From an uncultured Mediterraneibacter sp. (GTDB lineage: Bacteria; Bacillota; Clostridia; Lachnospirales; Lachnospiraceae), in the NCBI GenBank assembly GCA_944375765.1, contig CALWAR010000001.1:1-57314 (forward strand): a stretch of 57,314 nucleotides of DNA, given 5' to 3'. A program made the position numbers and the translations under genes. Shown here one piece after another: positions 16,269-24,099 of the stretch. The notes under the pieces were generated by a model. It saw nothing but the letters and a program-made list of their open reading frames with translations, had not been told where the DNA came from and did no database searches. Every line of letters begins with the position of its first letter. Position 1 is the first letter of the stretch.

Positions 16269-16316
16269 AATATTTTAACAATTTCTCCAAAATGTAAGGC
16301 AACCTGTAAAAACATC

Positions 16317-17684
16317 CTAATTCAGTTTTACATTCAGATAGTTCCGTCCGGACAATGTCTTATTAAATATGAGGAAACAGAGTACCAGGATACTTCCCGC
16401 GATAAATCCATACAGATTGAACAGCGCCGTCAGGACAAGGAGCATCAGCCTCATGAATTTCAGAGCATAGCCCAGCTCAAAATTCGGCTGCGTATAGTTT
16501 GCCACAGCTACGAATGCCATATAGAGCATGACTTCAGAGTTAAACCATCCTGACTGCACGGAAAATTCGCCCATGACGATACCGGCGATCACGCTCAGAG
16601 GCGTGCTGAGCATAGTAGGCGTGTTCATCGCCGCAAGCCGAAGTCCGTCGATCGAGATCTCCAGCAGCAGGAACTGAAAGATCAGAGGGATATTCACCGT
16701 ATCCCTTACCGCGACGAACTCGAATACTTCCGGGAGCCACTCCAGATTCTGCATAAAGAGAAGATACAGCGGGGTAAAAAATACCGTGGCGACCGTGATA
16801 AGCGTCCGCGTCACTTTCAGATAGACTGCCGTCACCGTAGGGAAGTAATAGTCGTTCGCCTCCTCGATCATATCCAGTATCGAGGTGGGGAGGATCATTG
16901 CCGACGGCGAATTGTCCACCAGGATGATCACTTTCCCTTCCAGAAGACACGCCGCGGCGGTGTCGGGCCGCTCCGTGTATTTGAATTTCGGGAACGGGTT
17001 GAACCATTTCCGCTTAAAGAGGGCTTCCGCCAGGCTCTGCTGGTTCATACGCAGATCGTCGAGCTGCAGGCTTTCGATCCTTTTTTTCAGATTGTTCAGA
17101 AGTTCCTTGTCTACGCGGTCGCTCATATAGCAGATCGCGATATCCGTGCGGGAAGCCTGTCCTGCCTCCGTCATTTCCATTACGAGGTGGGGATCTCGTA
17201 TCCTCCTTCTCATCAGCGCCGTGTTGAAGACGATCGTCTCTACAAAGCCGTCTCTGGAACCCCGCAGCGATTTGTCTTTGTCCGGTTCATCCACACTGCG
17301 CGCCGGATAAGTACGGCAGTCCAGAATAATACATTCTTTATATCCGTCTATAAACAGACATGCAGGTCCCGAGAGCACATTCCGTATGACGTCGTCAAAA
17401 TCCTCTGCGATATCGACCTCCACATAGGGCACATGTTTCTGTATGAACCCCTCCGCGTCCCCGGGCATATCCTCTTCTGTCACAGACAGAAAAGAGTCCA
17501 TGATCTTTAACATGACTTCATCTTTGATGAATCCGTCAATATAATAGAACACGGACGTCTTCCCGCCTATGACGATATCCCTGCGGATAATGTCAAAGCT
17601 CTCTGTCACCGGGAGGATCTCGTTCATATATCTGATATTATCCTCAAATGAGGAACTGAGTTTTCTGCTGTTCTTTTCTACCAT
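16317..17684 (-). CDS. Spore germination protein, GerA family
   Basis: A 455-residue GerAA/SpoVAF-type protein. The soluble N-terminal half (to about 265) includes FIDGYKECIILDCRTYPAR and the conserved GPACLFIDG region. The membrane half has several helices, including the VAVRDTVNIPLIFQFLLLEISIDGLRLA segment, TPTMLSTPLSVIAGIVMG and NFELGYALKFMRLMLL. GerA subunits detect germinants or help release dipicolinate. No GerB or GerC partner is adjacent. The C-terminus stops soon after the last helix and is a little shorter than usual. I chose the ATG at 17684 because AAAGGAG is nine bases upstream; an ATG at 17711 has no such site. Confidence 0.9.
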   Translation of the reverse strand: MVEKNSRKLSSSFEDNIRYMNEILPVTESFDIIRRDIVIGGKTSVFYYIDGFIKDEVMLKIMDSFLSVTEEDMPGDAEGFIQKHVPYVEVDIAEDFDDVIRNVLSGPACLFIDGYKECIILDCRTYPARSVDEPDKDKSLRGSRDGFVETIVFNTALMRRRIRDPHLVMEMTEAGQASRTDIAICYMSDRVDKELLNNLKKRIESLQLDDLRMNQQSLAEALFKRKWFNPFPKFKYTERPDTAAACLLEGKVIILVDNSPSAMILPTSILDMIEEANDYYFPTVTAVYLKVTRTLITVATVFFTPLYLLFMQNLEWLPEVFEFVAVRDTVNIPLIFQFLLLEISIDGLRLAAMNTPTMLSTPLSVIAGIVMGEFSVQSGWFNSEVMLYMAFVAVANYTQPNFELGYALKFMRLMLLVLTALFNLYGFIAGSILVLCFLIFNKTLSGRNYLNVKLN

Positions 17685-17780
17685 AGACATCGTCTCCTTT
17701 CCGCCCGCCATATTCAGCGCGGCAGCAGCGGTATCTATGGTTATCTTTCCCTGATGAGCACGAAATATGCGGAAATAATT

Positions 17781-18449
17781 CTATTCTTCTTCAAGATATC
17801 CCGCTTTTTTCATTTTCTCAATCACCTGAGCCTGGCGCTCTCTTGCCAGTTTCGGGCTTGCGACCGGATTGTAATTCGTCGGAGCATTCGGTATCCCGGC
17901 CAGGAGGGTGCACTCGTCAAAATCCATCTCCGAGGGCGGCTTCCCAAAGTATCCCCAGGATGCGTCTGCAACGCAGTAATACCCGTTTCCGAAAAAGATC
18001 GAATTGACATACAGTTCAAATATCTTGTCCTTGTCAAGGACAGACTCGATCTTAAACGCCATAAAAAGCTCTGAAATCTTCCTCACGATCTTCTTATCCT
18101 GTGTAAAATACTGATTCTTCGCAAGCTGCTGGGTGATCGTACTTCCGCCCTCCACATAGGATCCGGCTCTGACGTCGTTGATCAGAGCTCTCCCCGTAGC
18201 GATCGGATCGAATCCCGAATGCGAATAGAAGCGCTTGTCCTCCACCGCCAGCACGGCGTCAATGTAAGTCTGCGGCAGTTCGTCGATCGTTGTATAATTG
18301 TCGATGGATTCGATCCTGGCCGCCATCTCTTCTATACTTTTTTCATCCAGTGCTTCTCTGTAATCCCTGTATCCTTTCACACAGAGCACACCGACCAGGA
18401 TGACGATGGCCACAAAAAGGAAAGAACACAGACGTTTTATCCATTTCAT
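17781..18449 (-). CDS. Monofunctional GT51 peptidoglycan glycosyltransferase
   Basis: Polymerises lipid II into glycan strands. The 222-residue protein has an N-terminal membrane anchor (about 8-26) and a GT51 domain: EDKRFYSHSGFD with the catalytic glutamate (E70), GGSTITQQLAKN (101-112), and RKISELFMAFKIE. It ends with NAPTNYNP and a short helical tail. There is no transpeptidase domain, so it resembles MtgA or the isolated front half of a class A penicillin-binding protein. It lies about 96 bases upstream of the gerA gene and could be cotranscribed with it. Confidence 0.92.
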   Translation of the reverse strand: MKWIKRLCSFLFVAIVILVGVLCVKGYRDYREALDEKSIEEMAARIESIDNYTTIDELPQTYIDAVLAVEDKRFYSHSGFDPIATGRALINDVRAGSYVEGGSTITQQLAKNQYFTQDKKIVRKISELFMAFKIESVLDKDKIFELYVNSIFFGNGYYCVADASWGYFGKPPSEMDFDECTLLAGIPNAPTNYNPVASPKLARERQAQVIEKMKKAGYLEEE

Positions 18450-18549
18450 CGTATATGAATGCTCCTTTTATATATCAAGTATATCGGACGAATCTGTGTT
18501 CTTCCATTACATTTTCTTACGATTTTCTAAAAAATATGACATTATTGTA

Positions 18550-18610
18550 AGCCGCTTTATTTCCGCGGGCAACGAACCAGGCGGACATGCCTGCATGTCC
18601 ATTTGGCGAC
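18550..18610 (-). repeat. Dispersed hairpin repeat, copy 1
   Basis: An intergenic sequence containing GGACATGC/GCATGTCC (18583-18600, two-base loop) inside a longer imperfect hairpin. On the minus strand it matches 37030-37086 at about 44 of 54 positions by eye, including TCGCCAAA, GACATGCAGGCAT, TCGTTG and AATAAA. Confidence 0.6.
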
Positions 18611-18620
18611 TGCCGCGAGG

Positions 18621-18656
18621 GTCAAATACCCCGATGCTTACATCGGGGTATTTGAC
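18621..18656. terminator. Perfect 16-bp palindrome overlapping the dUTPase stop
   Basis: GTCAAATACCCCGATG (18621-18636) is repeated inverted at 18641-18656, with a four-base loop that contains the TAA stop of the dUTPase gene. There is no T run after either arm, so termination by the standard mechanism is uncertain; it may protect the 3' end of the mRNA. Confidence 0.6.
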
Positions 18657-19165
18657 TTGGTAGTACTTCCAAATCCGCCGTTTCTGATCTCCGTCGCGTC
18701 GTCGTCGAGCGTGATACCGTATTCCACGAAGATACCCTGCATAAATCCCTCTCCCGCTTTTAGTTCAAGCGTTTTGTCTTCATTACTGTCATTGGTGATC
18801 TTCGAGAAAATGTGTCCCTCATTGTCCGAATAATAATAATCGCTGTCGATGATGCCTACTGTATTATTAAGCTGAAGACGGTATTTGAAACCGAGCCCGC
18901 TTCTCGGATAGCACTTAAGCACCCACTCCGGTTCCATCCACACACGGACGCCGGTAGGGATCTTTATCGTCTCACCCGGTCTGAGGGCGATATCCGCCGG
19001 AGCAAAAAAATCATATCCTGCGCTCCCCGCCGTTGCCCGTCCCGGCAGCCGAATCCCATCGTAGATTTCCCGTATCCTGTCTCTGTCTGTAATGCCGAGG
19101 GTATCTCCCCACCCTTCCAGAAACTGTTCAAAACTTACTTTTTCAAATTTTGCGATCCTCTTCAT
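18638..19165 (-). CDS. dut: dUTPase-like deoxyuridine triphosphatase
   Basis: Hydrolyses dUTP to dUMP, keeping uracil out of DNA. The 175-residue protein carries the trimeric dUTPase motifs in order: AGSAGYDFF (46-54), PRSGLG (87-92), NNTVGIIDSDY (100-110) with the catalytic aspartate, an acidic ITNDSNEDK stretch, and GGFGSTTKSN (163-172). An extra segment of about 40 residues precedes motif 1, longer than in the E. coli enzyme but seen in clostridial forms. The ATG at 19165 follows AAGGAG. The last codons are built into the left arm of a perfect palindrome. Confidence 0.92.
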   Translation of the reverse strand: MKRIAKFEKVSFEQFLEGWGDTLGITDRDRIREIYDGIRLPGRATAGSAGYDFFAPADIALRPGETIKIPTGVRVWMEPEWVLKCYPRSGLGFKYRLQLNNTVGIIDSDYYYSDNEGHIFSKITNDSNEDKTLELKAGEGFMQGIFVEYGITLDDDATEIRNGGFGSTTKSNTPM

Positions 19166-19234
19166 CTGACTTCTCCTTGTATAATTCCTTTTCTTCTGTA
19201 TCTGTTATTTCAGCGTCTGCTTTTTCCCCGGTTC

Positions 19235-20410
19235 CTATTTGCGGAAGATGCCGGACTGATCGAGCACATCCAGTATTTCCCCGATTGTTTTCTCATCCAC
19301 TACAAGAGCCATCCTGACATAGCCCTCACCGCCGGGACCAAATGCGCTTCCCGGCGTCACGATCACGCCGGTCCTCTCCATCAGCCTCATGCAGAAGTCC
19401 GCAGAGGAATCATATCCTCCGGGAATCTTTGCCCACACGAACATAGTTCCCCGGCTGTCCGGCACATTCCAGCCGATCCGCCGTAAGCCCCCGCAGAGAG
19501 CGCGGTTCCGTCTTCCGTATTCCTGCCTCTGTTCTTCTATAAAATCATCCGGACCTGTAAGAGCTGCGATGGCTGCATACTGTACCGGATAAAAGATGCC
19601 GTAATCGATCTGTGACCGCAGCAGACGGAATTTACTGATGATATCTTTATTTCCCACCACAAATGAGATCCTGGCGCCGGTCAGATTGTATGATTTGGAA
19701 AGAGAATAAAGCTCAGCTCCCACTTCTTTCGCGCCCTTGTAGGATAAAAATGACTTGCCGGGCTTCTCCGCATATGTAATATCCGAATAGGCATTGTCAT
19801 GCAGGATCACGATATCATTTTTCTTTGCAAAAGCGATCAGTTTTTCGTAAAAGTCATCCGGGGCGCACACGCAGACCGGGTTCAGCGGATAAGATACGAT
19901 CATATATTTTGTCTTTTTCAGCGTTTCTTCCTGAATACTGTCAAGATCCGGCAGGTATCCTGTCTCTTCCCTGATCTCATAATACCGCACATCCGCTCCT
20001 GCCATGATCCCGCTCATCTCAAACATCGGATAACCCGGATCCGGCACGAGGATCACATCGCCCGGATCACAGAAGATCATGCCGATGTGCGCCATCGCCT
20101 CCTGGGAACCGTAGACGGACATCACTTCATCTGTGCTGATCTCCACGCCGAAACGCTTTTTGTAACGATACTGTACCGCCTCTAAAAGCTCCGGCAGATC
20201 TGCCAGTGAATATTTATAATTCTCCGGCTTTGCACACGCCTCCTGCATAGCTTTCATCACATGGGGCGCGGGCTTAAAGTCCGGCGTCCCCACGGACAGA
20301 TTATAGACTTTGCGTCCCTCTTTTATAAGTTCTTCCTTTTTCTCGTTGAGAGCGCCGAATATCCCCTGTTTAAAATCATTGATCATACTTGAAAAATGAC
20401 TGTTGTCCAC
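19235..20410 (-). CDS. Class I/II PLP aminotransferase
   Basis: A 391-residue fold-type I aminotransferase. Visible features are NLSVGTPDF near 37-45, YGSQEAMAH, PDPGYPMFE, the NPVCVC region (normally NPTG), HDNAYSDITY with the PLP-contacting Asp (D205), and SLSKSYNLTGAR with the PLP lysine (K239). It resembles the DapL/MalY-like aminotransferase group, but the exact substrate cannot be assigned. The start is GTG at 20410 behind GGGAGG. The gene stands alone with its own promoter (20515-20544). Confidence 0.9.
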   Translation of the reverse strand: MDNSHFSSMINDFKQGIFGALNEKKEELIKEGRKVYNLSVGTPDFKPAPHVMKAMQEACAKPENYKYSLADLPELLEAVQYRYKKRFGVEISTDEVMSVYGSQEAMAHIGMIFCDPGDVILVPDPGYPMFEMSGIMAGADVRYYEIREETGYLPDLDSIQEETLKKTKYMIVSYPLNPVCVCAPDDFYEKLIAFAKKNDIVILHDNAYSDITYAEKPGKSFLSYKGAKEVGAELYSLSKSYNLTGARISFVVGNKDIISKFRLLRSQIDYGIFYPVQYAAIAALTGPDDFIEEQRQEYGRRNRALCGGLRRIGWNVPDSRGTMFVWAKIPGGYDSSADFCMRLMERTGVIVTPGSAFGPGGEGYVRMALVVDEKTIGEILDVLDQSGIFRK

Positions 20411-20514
20411 TTAAGATACCTCCCTTGTGATCATTCATGCCGTATGCAGCGCAAACCGCATTGTAAGGACAGTCTCCTCTGAGCTGCCCTGTACCCTGTA
20501 CAGTCACAAGACAG

Positions 20515-20544
20515 ATTATAACATATCTCACGGCAAAACGCCAA
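20515..20544 (-). promoter_or_regulatory. Promoter of the aminotransferase gene
   Basis: TTGGCG (20539-20544) and TATAAT (20515-20520) on the minus strand, 18-base spacer. The leader of about 100 bases contains the imperfect palindrome TGTACAGGGTACA. The -35 lies inside the upstream operon's terminator stem. Confidence 0.7.
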
Positions 20545-20582
20545 TCTCCGGAAGTGCCAAAAGGAGCCAAAAGATGGCGTTT
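20536..20582 (-). terminator. Hairpin ending the PadR operon
   Basis: AAACGCCA (20536-20543) pairs with TGGCGTTT (20575-20582), with an inner CTCC/GGAG pair. A short T run follows on the minus strand. The rest of the stretch 20583-20662 shows nothing I can name. Confidence 0.55.
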
Positions 20583-20662
20583 GTTCTCCCTCTCTCCAAC
20601 AAACAAATGGATTGCTACAGTACACCCTCTAAGAGACTCCTTTATGAAATACTTAGAGATGT

Positions 20663-20746
20663 CTATTTGCTATAAATTGCGCAGATAACAGCCACAAAAA
20701 GTCCCGATAGAATCCACGGAAATGCTGCCTGAAAAAATTCATACAT
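20663..20746 (-). CDS. 27-residue membrane peptide
   Basis: A very short gene with a strong CAGGAGG ribosome site seven to eight bases before its ATG at 20746. The product starts MYEFFQAAFPWILSGLF and continues as one hydrophobic helix, ending CAIYSK before a TAG stop. It lies 31 bases after the DUF2812 gene and is probably cotranscribed with it and with padR. Single-helix peptides of this kind often accompany membrane regulators, but its function is unknown. The strong ribosome site and operon position are the main evidence that it is real. Confidence 0.65.
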   Translation of the reverse strand: MYEFFQAAFPWILSGLFVAVICAIYSK

Positions 20747-20776
20747 TTGTATTTACCTCCTGCTTTCTATTCAAAA

Positions 20777-21310
20777 CTATTTTCTGTTGCTCTTATACTG
20801 ATTGTATTGCACAAAGAATATAGCGAATATCACAAGATACATTAACAAAGCACCACCTGCAAAAAATGCAACAAGATAGTTATGCGTACTAAAAAAATGG
20901 AAAAAAAACTGCGGGAATATTGCAAAGAATATAACTAACAGTGGAACCATTCTACCTTTCAATACACGTTGCATCATATAAAGTCTTGATTCTTCATCAC
21001 AGAAAATTTCTTCTGCCATACCATCTTCGGCAACTGCTTTTCTGAAATAACTGTAGCCAACATAATCCTGTATGTATTCCCAACCGCAATCATCAAACAT
21101 TTTCAAGTATTCATCTTTATGTGTAAGTCCGTCTTTGTTATAGTCAAGTTGATATACCACATCTTGAGGAACACATTTTTCAAAATAATACTTTCCAAAG
21201 CCCGTTACCTTAATAAATTTCCAACCCGACTTGTGCATTTCCCGCAAATAATCCTGCTCTTTTTCATATTCAAATATTGTAAACCATTTGTATTGTTTTT
21301 TTAATTCCAT
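20777..21310 (-). CDS. DUF2812 membrane protein
   Basis: A 177-residue protein. The N-terminal part (about 1-120) is soluble and rich in aromatic residues, with YKWFTIFEYEKEQDYLREMHKSGWKF, a hallmark of DUF2812. Two hydrophobic helices follow (about 120-165). The gene starts two bases after the padR stop, and DUF2812 genes in Firmicutes are very often paired with a PadR repressor. The function is unknown; the pair may form a membrane-linked sensor or anti-regulator. Codons here are AT-rich compared with neighbouring genes. Confidence 0.88.
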   Translation of the reverse strand: MELKKQYKWFTIFEYEKEQDYLREMHKSGWKFIKVTGFGKYYFEKCVPQDVVYQLDYNKDGLTHKDEYLKMFDDCGWEYIQDYVGYSYFRKAVAEDGMAEEIFCDEESRLYMMQRVLKGRMVPLLVIFFAIFPQFFFHFFSTHNYLVAFFAGGALLMYLVIFAIFFVQYNQYKSNRK

Positions 21311-21311
21311 T

Positions 21312-21626
21312 CTACCTTTCCTCCTGAACTATCTTATATAAGCGTTCAATTCGTCTCATTTCAATCTGCAAAACTTCTAACCCCAAATCTGTGATTTGAT
21401 AGATTTTTCGTTTATCCTCTTCGCGAACAAAACGGATTACATTGTCTTTTTCCATTTTTGACAAACTCCCGTACATCGTGCCGGGCGTAAGTTTAATAGC
21501 ACCATCTGTCATTTTTTCAACCATTTTAACAATGCCATATCCGTGATTAGGTTTTCGCAAACACAATAAGATAAAAAAAGCAGTTTCCGTCATAGGAACA
21601 TATACTTTTTTTATATGCTGGTCCAT
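21312..21626 (-). CDS. PadR-family transcriptional repressor
   Basis: A 104-residue winged-helix repressor of the short PadR type: TETAFFILLCLRKPNHGYGIVKMVE (helix-turn-helix), TPGTMYGSLSKMEKDN, and the wing IRFVREEDKRKIYQITDLG, followed by a dimerising C-terminal helix. It heads a three-gene unit with DUF2812 and the 27-residue peptide. The ATG at 21626 follows GAGAGGGGG. Three CGATA motifs overlap its promoter, suggesting autoregulation. Confidence 0.93.
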   Translation of the reverse strand: MDQHIKKVYVPMTETAFFILLCLRKPNHGYGIVKMVEKMTDGAIKLTPGTMYGSLSKMEKDNVIRFVREEDKRKIYQITDLGLEVLQIEMRRIERLYKIVQEER

Positions 21627-21653
21627 TTTATATACCCCCTCTCAGTTTCAGTA

Positions 21654-21708
21654 CGATATATTGCATTTCGATATATGTATTATATCACAGTACGATACAA
21701 AAATTCAA
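21654..21708 (-). promoter_or_regulatory. padR promoter with three CGATA motifs
   Basis: TTGAAT (21703-21708) and TATAAT (21679-21684) on the minus strand, 18-base spacer. CGATA occurs on the plus strand at 21654, 21669 and 21693, in the contexts TACGATATAT, TTCGATATAT and TACGATAC. These are candidate PadR half-sites covering the promoter and start. Confidence 0.6.
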
Positions 21709-21732
21709 TACTTTTCCATATAAAATTTTTCT

Positions 21733-21776
21733 AAAAAAAGACGGTAAAACCGACATGTTAATGACAGCTTACCGCC
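21733..21776 (-). terminator. Terminator of metA
   Basis: On the minus strand GGCGGTAA (21776-21769) pairs with TTACCGTC (21747-21740), followed by seven T. Confidence 0.75.
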
Positions 21777-21817
21777 CTGTAATACGAGGCTTTTCTGTAT
21801 AAAATTTACTACACCAT

Positions 21818-22738
21818 TTAAAACGGCGTCCCGTACAGATCGTACGGAGTCACCTGATACACGTAATAGTTCAGCCAGTTCGTGTAGAGATTGTTGGCGT
21901 GGGAACGCCATGTCAGGAGAGGCTTATTTTCAGGATCATCCTCAGGATAATAATTCTCCGGTATCTGCGGATCCATGCCTTTTCCCCTGTCTCTTATGTA
22001 TTCTGTGTCAAGTGTGACACGGTCATATTCGGGGTGTCCCATAACGAATACCTGTCGCCCACCCTGCGCCATACACAGAAATACGCCTGCCTGAAGCGAA
22101 TCCGCAAGGATAGTGATCCGCTCATCCGCCTCAAGAAGATCCTGGGGCACTTCCGTGTATCTCGAATGAGGCGCCATAAACACATCGTCGAATCCTCTCA
22201 CGAGAGGGATCTTCCTGTTCCTCACCCGATGCCGGTACACGCCGGAGAGCTTCTTTGGAAGTTCCCTTTTATCGATACCGAAATGATAATAGATCCCCGC
22301 CTGCGCTCCCCAACACAGATGCAGAGTAGAAGTCACGTTCGTTTTCGACCACTTCATGATCTCCTTTAATTCTTCCCAGTAGTCTACCTCTTCAAAAGCC
22401 AGACGCTCTACAGGCGCTCCGGTGATGATGAAGCCGTCGAACTTTTTATCCCTTATACCCTCAAAAGGTTCGTAAAACTTATAGATATGACTTGTGGATG
22501 TATTCTTCGATACATGACTTGTCATGCGCACGAATGTTACATCTACCTGGAGCGGCGTGTTGGAAAGAGACCTCAGGATCTGGAGCTCCGTATCCTCTTT
22601 CAGAGGCATCAGGTTAAGCAGTCCGATACTGATCGGACGGATATCCTGATGCGCTGCCCTGTACTCATCCATTACAAATATATTTTCCTGTTCCAGTATC
22701 TCTTTTACCGGAAGATCATTCTGTACCCGGATCGGCAT
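21818..22738 (-). CDS. metA: Homoserine O-acetyltransferase (MetA type)
   Basis: Activates homoserine for methionine synthesis. The 306-residue protein has the MetA catalytic cysteine in HLCWGAQAG (C142) and MGHPEYD with H235 and E237. Residue 111, in TGAPVERLAF, is Glu. Published work on MetA specificity ties Glu at 111 to acetyl-CoA use and Gly to succinyl-CoA, so this is probably an acetyltransferase in spite of the MetA name. It is a single-gene unit with its own promoter and terminator. The leader is only about 60 bases, too short for a SAM riboswitch. Confidence 0.95.
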   Translation of the reverse strand: MPIRVQNDLPVKEILEQENIFVMDEYRAAHQDIRPISIGLLNLMPLKEDTELQILRSLSNTPLQVDVTFVRMTSHVSKNTSTSHIYKFYEPFEGIRDKKFDGFIITGAPVERLAFEEVDYWEELKEIMKWSKTNVTSTLHLCWGAQAGIYYHFGIDKRELPKKLSGVYRHRVRNRKIPLVRGFDDVFMAPHSRYTEVPQDLLEADERITILADSLQAGVFLCMAQGGRQVFVMGHPEYDRVTLDTEYIRDRGKGMDPQIPENYYPEDDPENKPLLTWRSHANNLYTNWLNYYVYQVTPYDLYGTPF

Positions 22739-22803
22739 TATGACTCTCCTCTTCTGTCATTATGTATTTCCGGCGCTCTCCCGCGCCGGACTGCGATAGT
22801 AAG

Positions 22804-22833
22804 ATTATAACGCTTATCTCATCTCACCGTCAA
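22804..22833 (-). promoter_or_regulatory. Promoter of metA
   Basis: TTGACG (22828-22833) and TATAAT (22804-22809) on the minus strand, 18-base spacer. It overlaps the end of the DUF1540 gene. A strong hairpin, CCGGCGC/GCGCCGG (22770-22789), lies in the leader. Confidence 0.75.
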
Positions 22834-23150
22834 CCGCAATGGCACTGGAATGTAGCACATTCTGTACCATCCGCTGTTGTTGCGCTTCCGCCCTCCACGC
22901 TGATCTTACCTGCATGACATTTACACTGCTCGTTATACATACAGTTTGTCGCCTTGCAGTCGATAGCGGAGCGGTCGGATGCCGTATTCATAGAATTGGA
23001 ATAGCTTCCCTCTTTTCTCTCCTGAAAGCTGTCGCAGCATGTCTCCTGCGGATTCTTTGCGTTCTCTCCTCCCACCTGGATCTTGTCAAGGGCACAGAGA
23101 TACTGCTGATTGTGTACACATGTCTGTACGGTACATTTTAATTCCGGCAT
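22830..23150 (-). CDS. Protein with two DUF1540 cysteine motifs
   Basis: A 106-residue small protein made of two DUF1540 repeats. Each has the pattern C-x5-C-x-(N)-x5-C and a later CxTF- or CDSF-like end: CTVQTCVHNQQYLCALDKI...ETCCDSF, and CKATNCMYNEQCKCHAGKI...TECATF. The regular cysteines suggest metal binding. DUF1540 proteins are common in spore-forming Clostridia; their function is unknown. I chose the ATG at 23150 behind GGAGG; an in-frame start at 23201 would add 17 residues without a ribosome site. Confidence 0.88.
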   Translation of the reverse strand: MPELKCTVQTCVHNQQYLCALDKIQVGGENAKNPQETCCDSFQERKEGSYSNSMNTASDRSAIDCKATNCMYNEQCKCHAGKISVEGGSATTADGTECATFQCHCG

Positions 23151-23219
23151 AATGATACCTCCTCTTTCTTCAGATTCAGGATCATTATTCCCTTTTATCA
23201 CGCAAATTATACTTTCAGA

Positions 23220-24089
23220 TCATATCCTGACGCGTTCCCGGTCCGGATGTTCCCCCGACCATCCTGCCTGAGGCATTGTCGCCAGTCTCCAGATATCCTC
23301 CTGCTCCATCTCGAAAGAATACAGGTCGAGATTCTCTTTCATCCTTTTTATTGAAGAAGACTTCGGCAAAGGGATAATCTCTCTCTGGACTGCAAATTTC
23401 AGGCAGATCTGCGCCGGCGTCACACCGTATTTCTCCGCCGTCTCCAATACCAGAGGCTCTTCCAGCACTCTCTGACGGCCGATCGGGCTCCACGCCTGAA
23501 CAATGATATCTCTTTCCTTACAGTACTGTACAACGGCCTCCTGACTATAGCCGGGATGATACTCGATCTGGTTCACTGCAGGTCTGACTGTACAGTCTTT
23601 CAGGATATTTTCGATGTGGTGCGGAAGGAAATTGCTCAGGCCGATAGCGCGCACCTTTCCCGTCTGGTATAATTCCTCCATAGCCTTCCACGTCTCTCTA
23701 TCTAACTGCTTCCAGTCCTTGTAACCCGGCTCCGGAAGCGGCCAGTGGATCAGGTACAGATCCAGATAATCTGTATTCAGATTCTCCAAAGTGCGTTCAA
23801 AAGCATCTTTAACGTTCTCATATCCCATCTCTGTTTTCCAGAGTTTGCTGGCGATAAAGATCTCGTCTCTGGAAATACCGCTCTCTCTGACGGCCTGCGC
23901 CAGATATGTCTCTGTTCCATAGAACGATGCCGTATCAAAATATCTGTATCCTGCTTCGATCGCAGTGCGGATCACATCCGCGCTCTTCCCATCCGCCGCT
24001 TTATATGTTCCGAACGCTATGGCAGGTAACTCCACACCATTATTTAGTATATAATGTTCCGCTTTATTTAATCCGTATCTGTTTTTCAT
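23220..24089 (-). CDS. Aldo/keto reductase
   Basis: A 289-residue NADPH-dependent reductase of the AKR5 type. The catalytic tetrad is visible as D52 and Y57 (FDTASFYG), K82 (ASKLW) and H115 (LIHWP). NADPH-binding segments are IGLSNF, NQIEYHPG, QAWSPIG and IPLPKSSSIKRMKENLD. These enzymes reduce aldehydes or keto-acids such as 2,5-diketogluconate or methylglyoxal. The substrate is not evident. It is flanked by the DUF218 gene ten bases upstream, so the two may be cotranscribed. Confidence 0.93.
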   Translation of the reverse strand: MKNRYGLNKAEHYILNNGVELPAIAFGTYKAADGKSADVIRTAIEAGYRYFDTASFYGTETYLAQAVRESGISRDEIFIASKLWKTEMGYENVKDAFERTLENLNTDYLDLYLIHWPLPEPGYKDWKQLDRETWKAMEELYQTGKVRAIGLSNFLPHHIENILKDCTVRPAVNQIEYHPGYSQEAVVQYCKERDIIVQAWSPIGRQRVLEEPLVLETAEKYGVTPAQICLKFAVQREIIPLPKSSSIKRMKENLDLYSFEMEQEDIWRLATMPQAGWSGEHPDRERVRI

Positions 24090-24099
24090 CTTTCTTTCC

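Noticed and set aside
22739-22800. Possible SAM riboswitch before metA
   Set aside because: The leader is about 60 bases, too short, and has only a simple GC hairpin.
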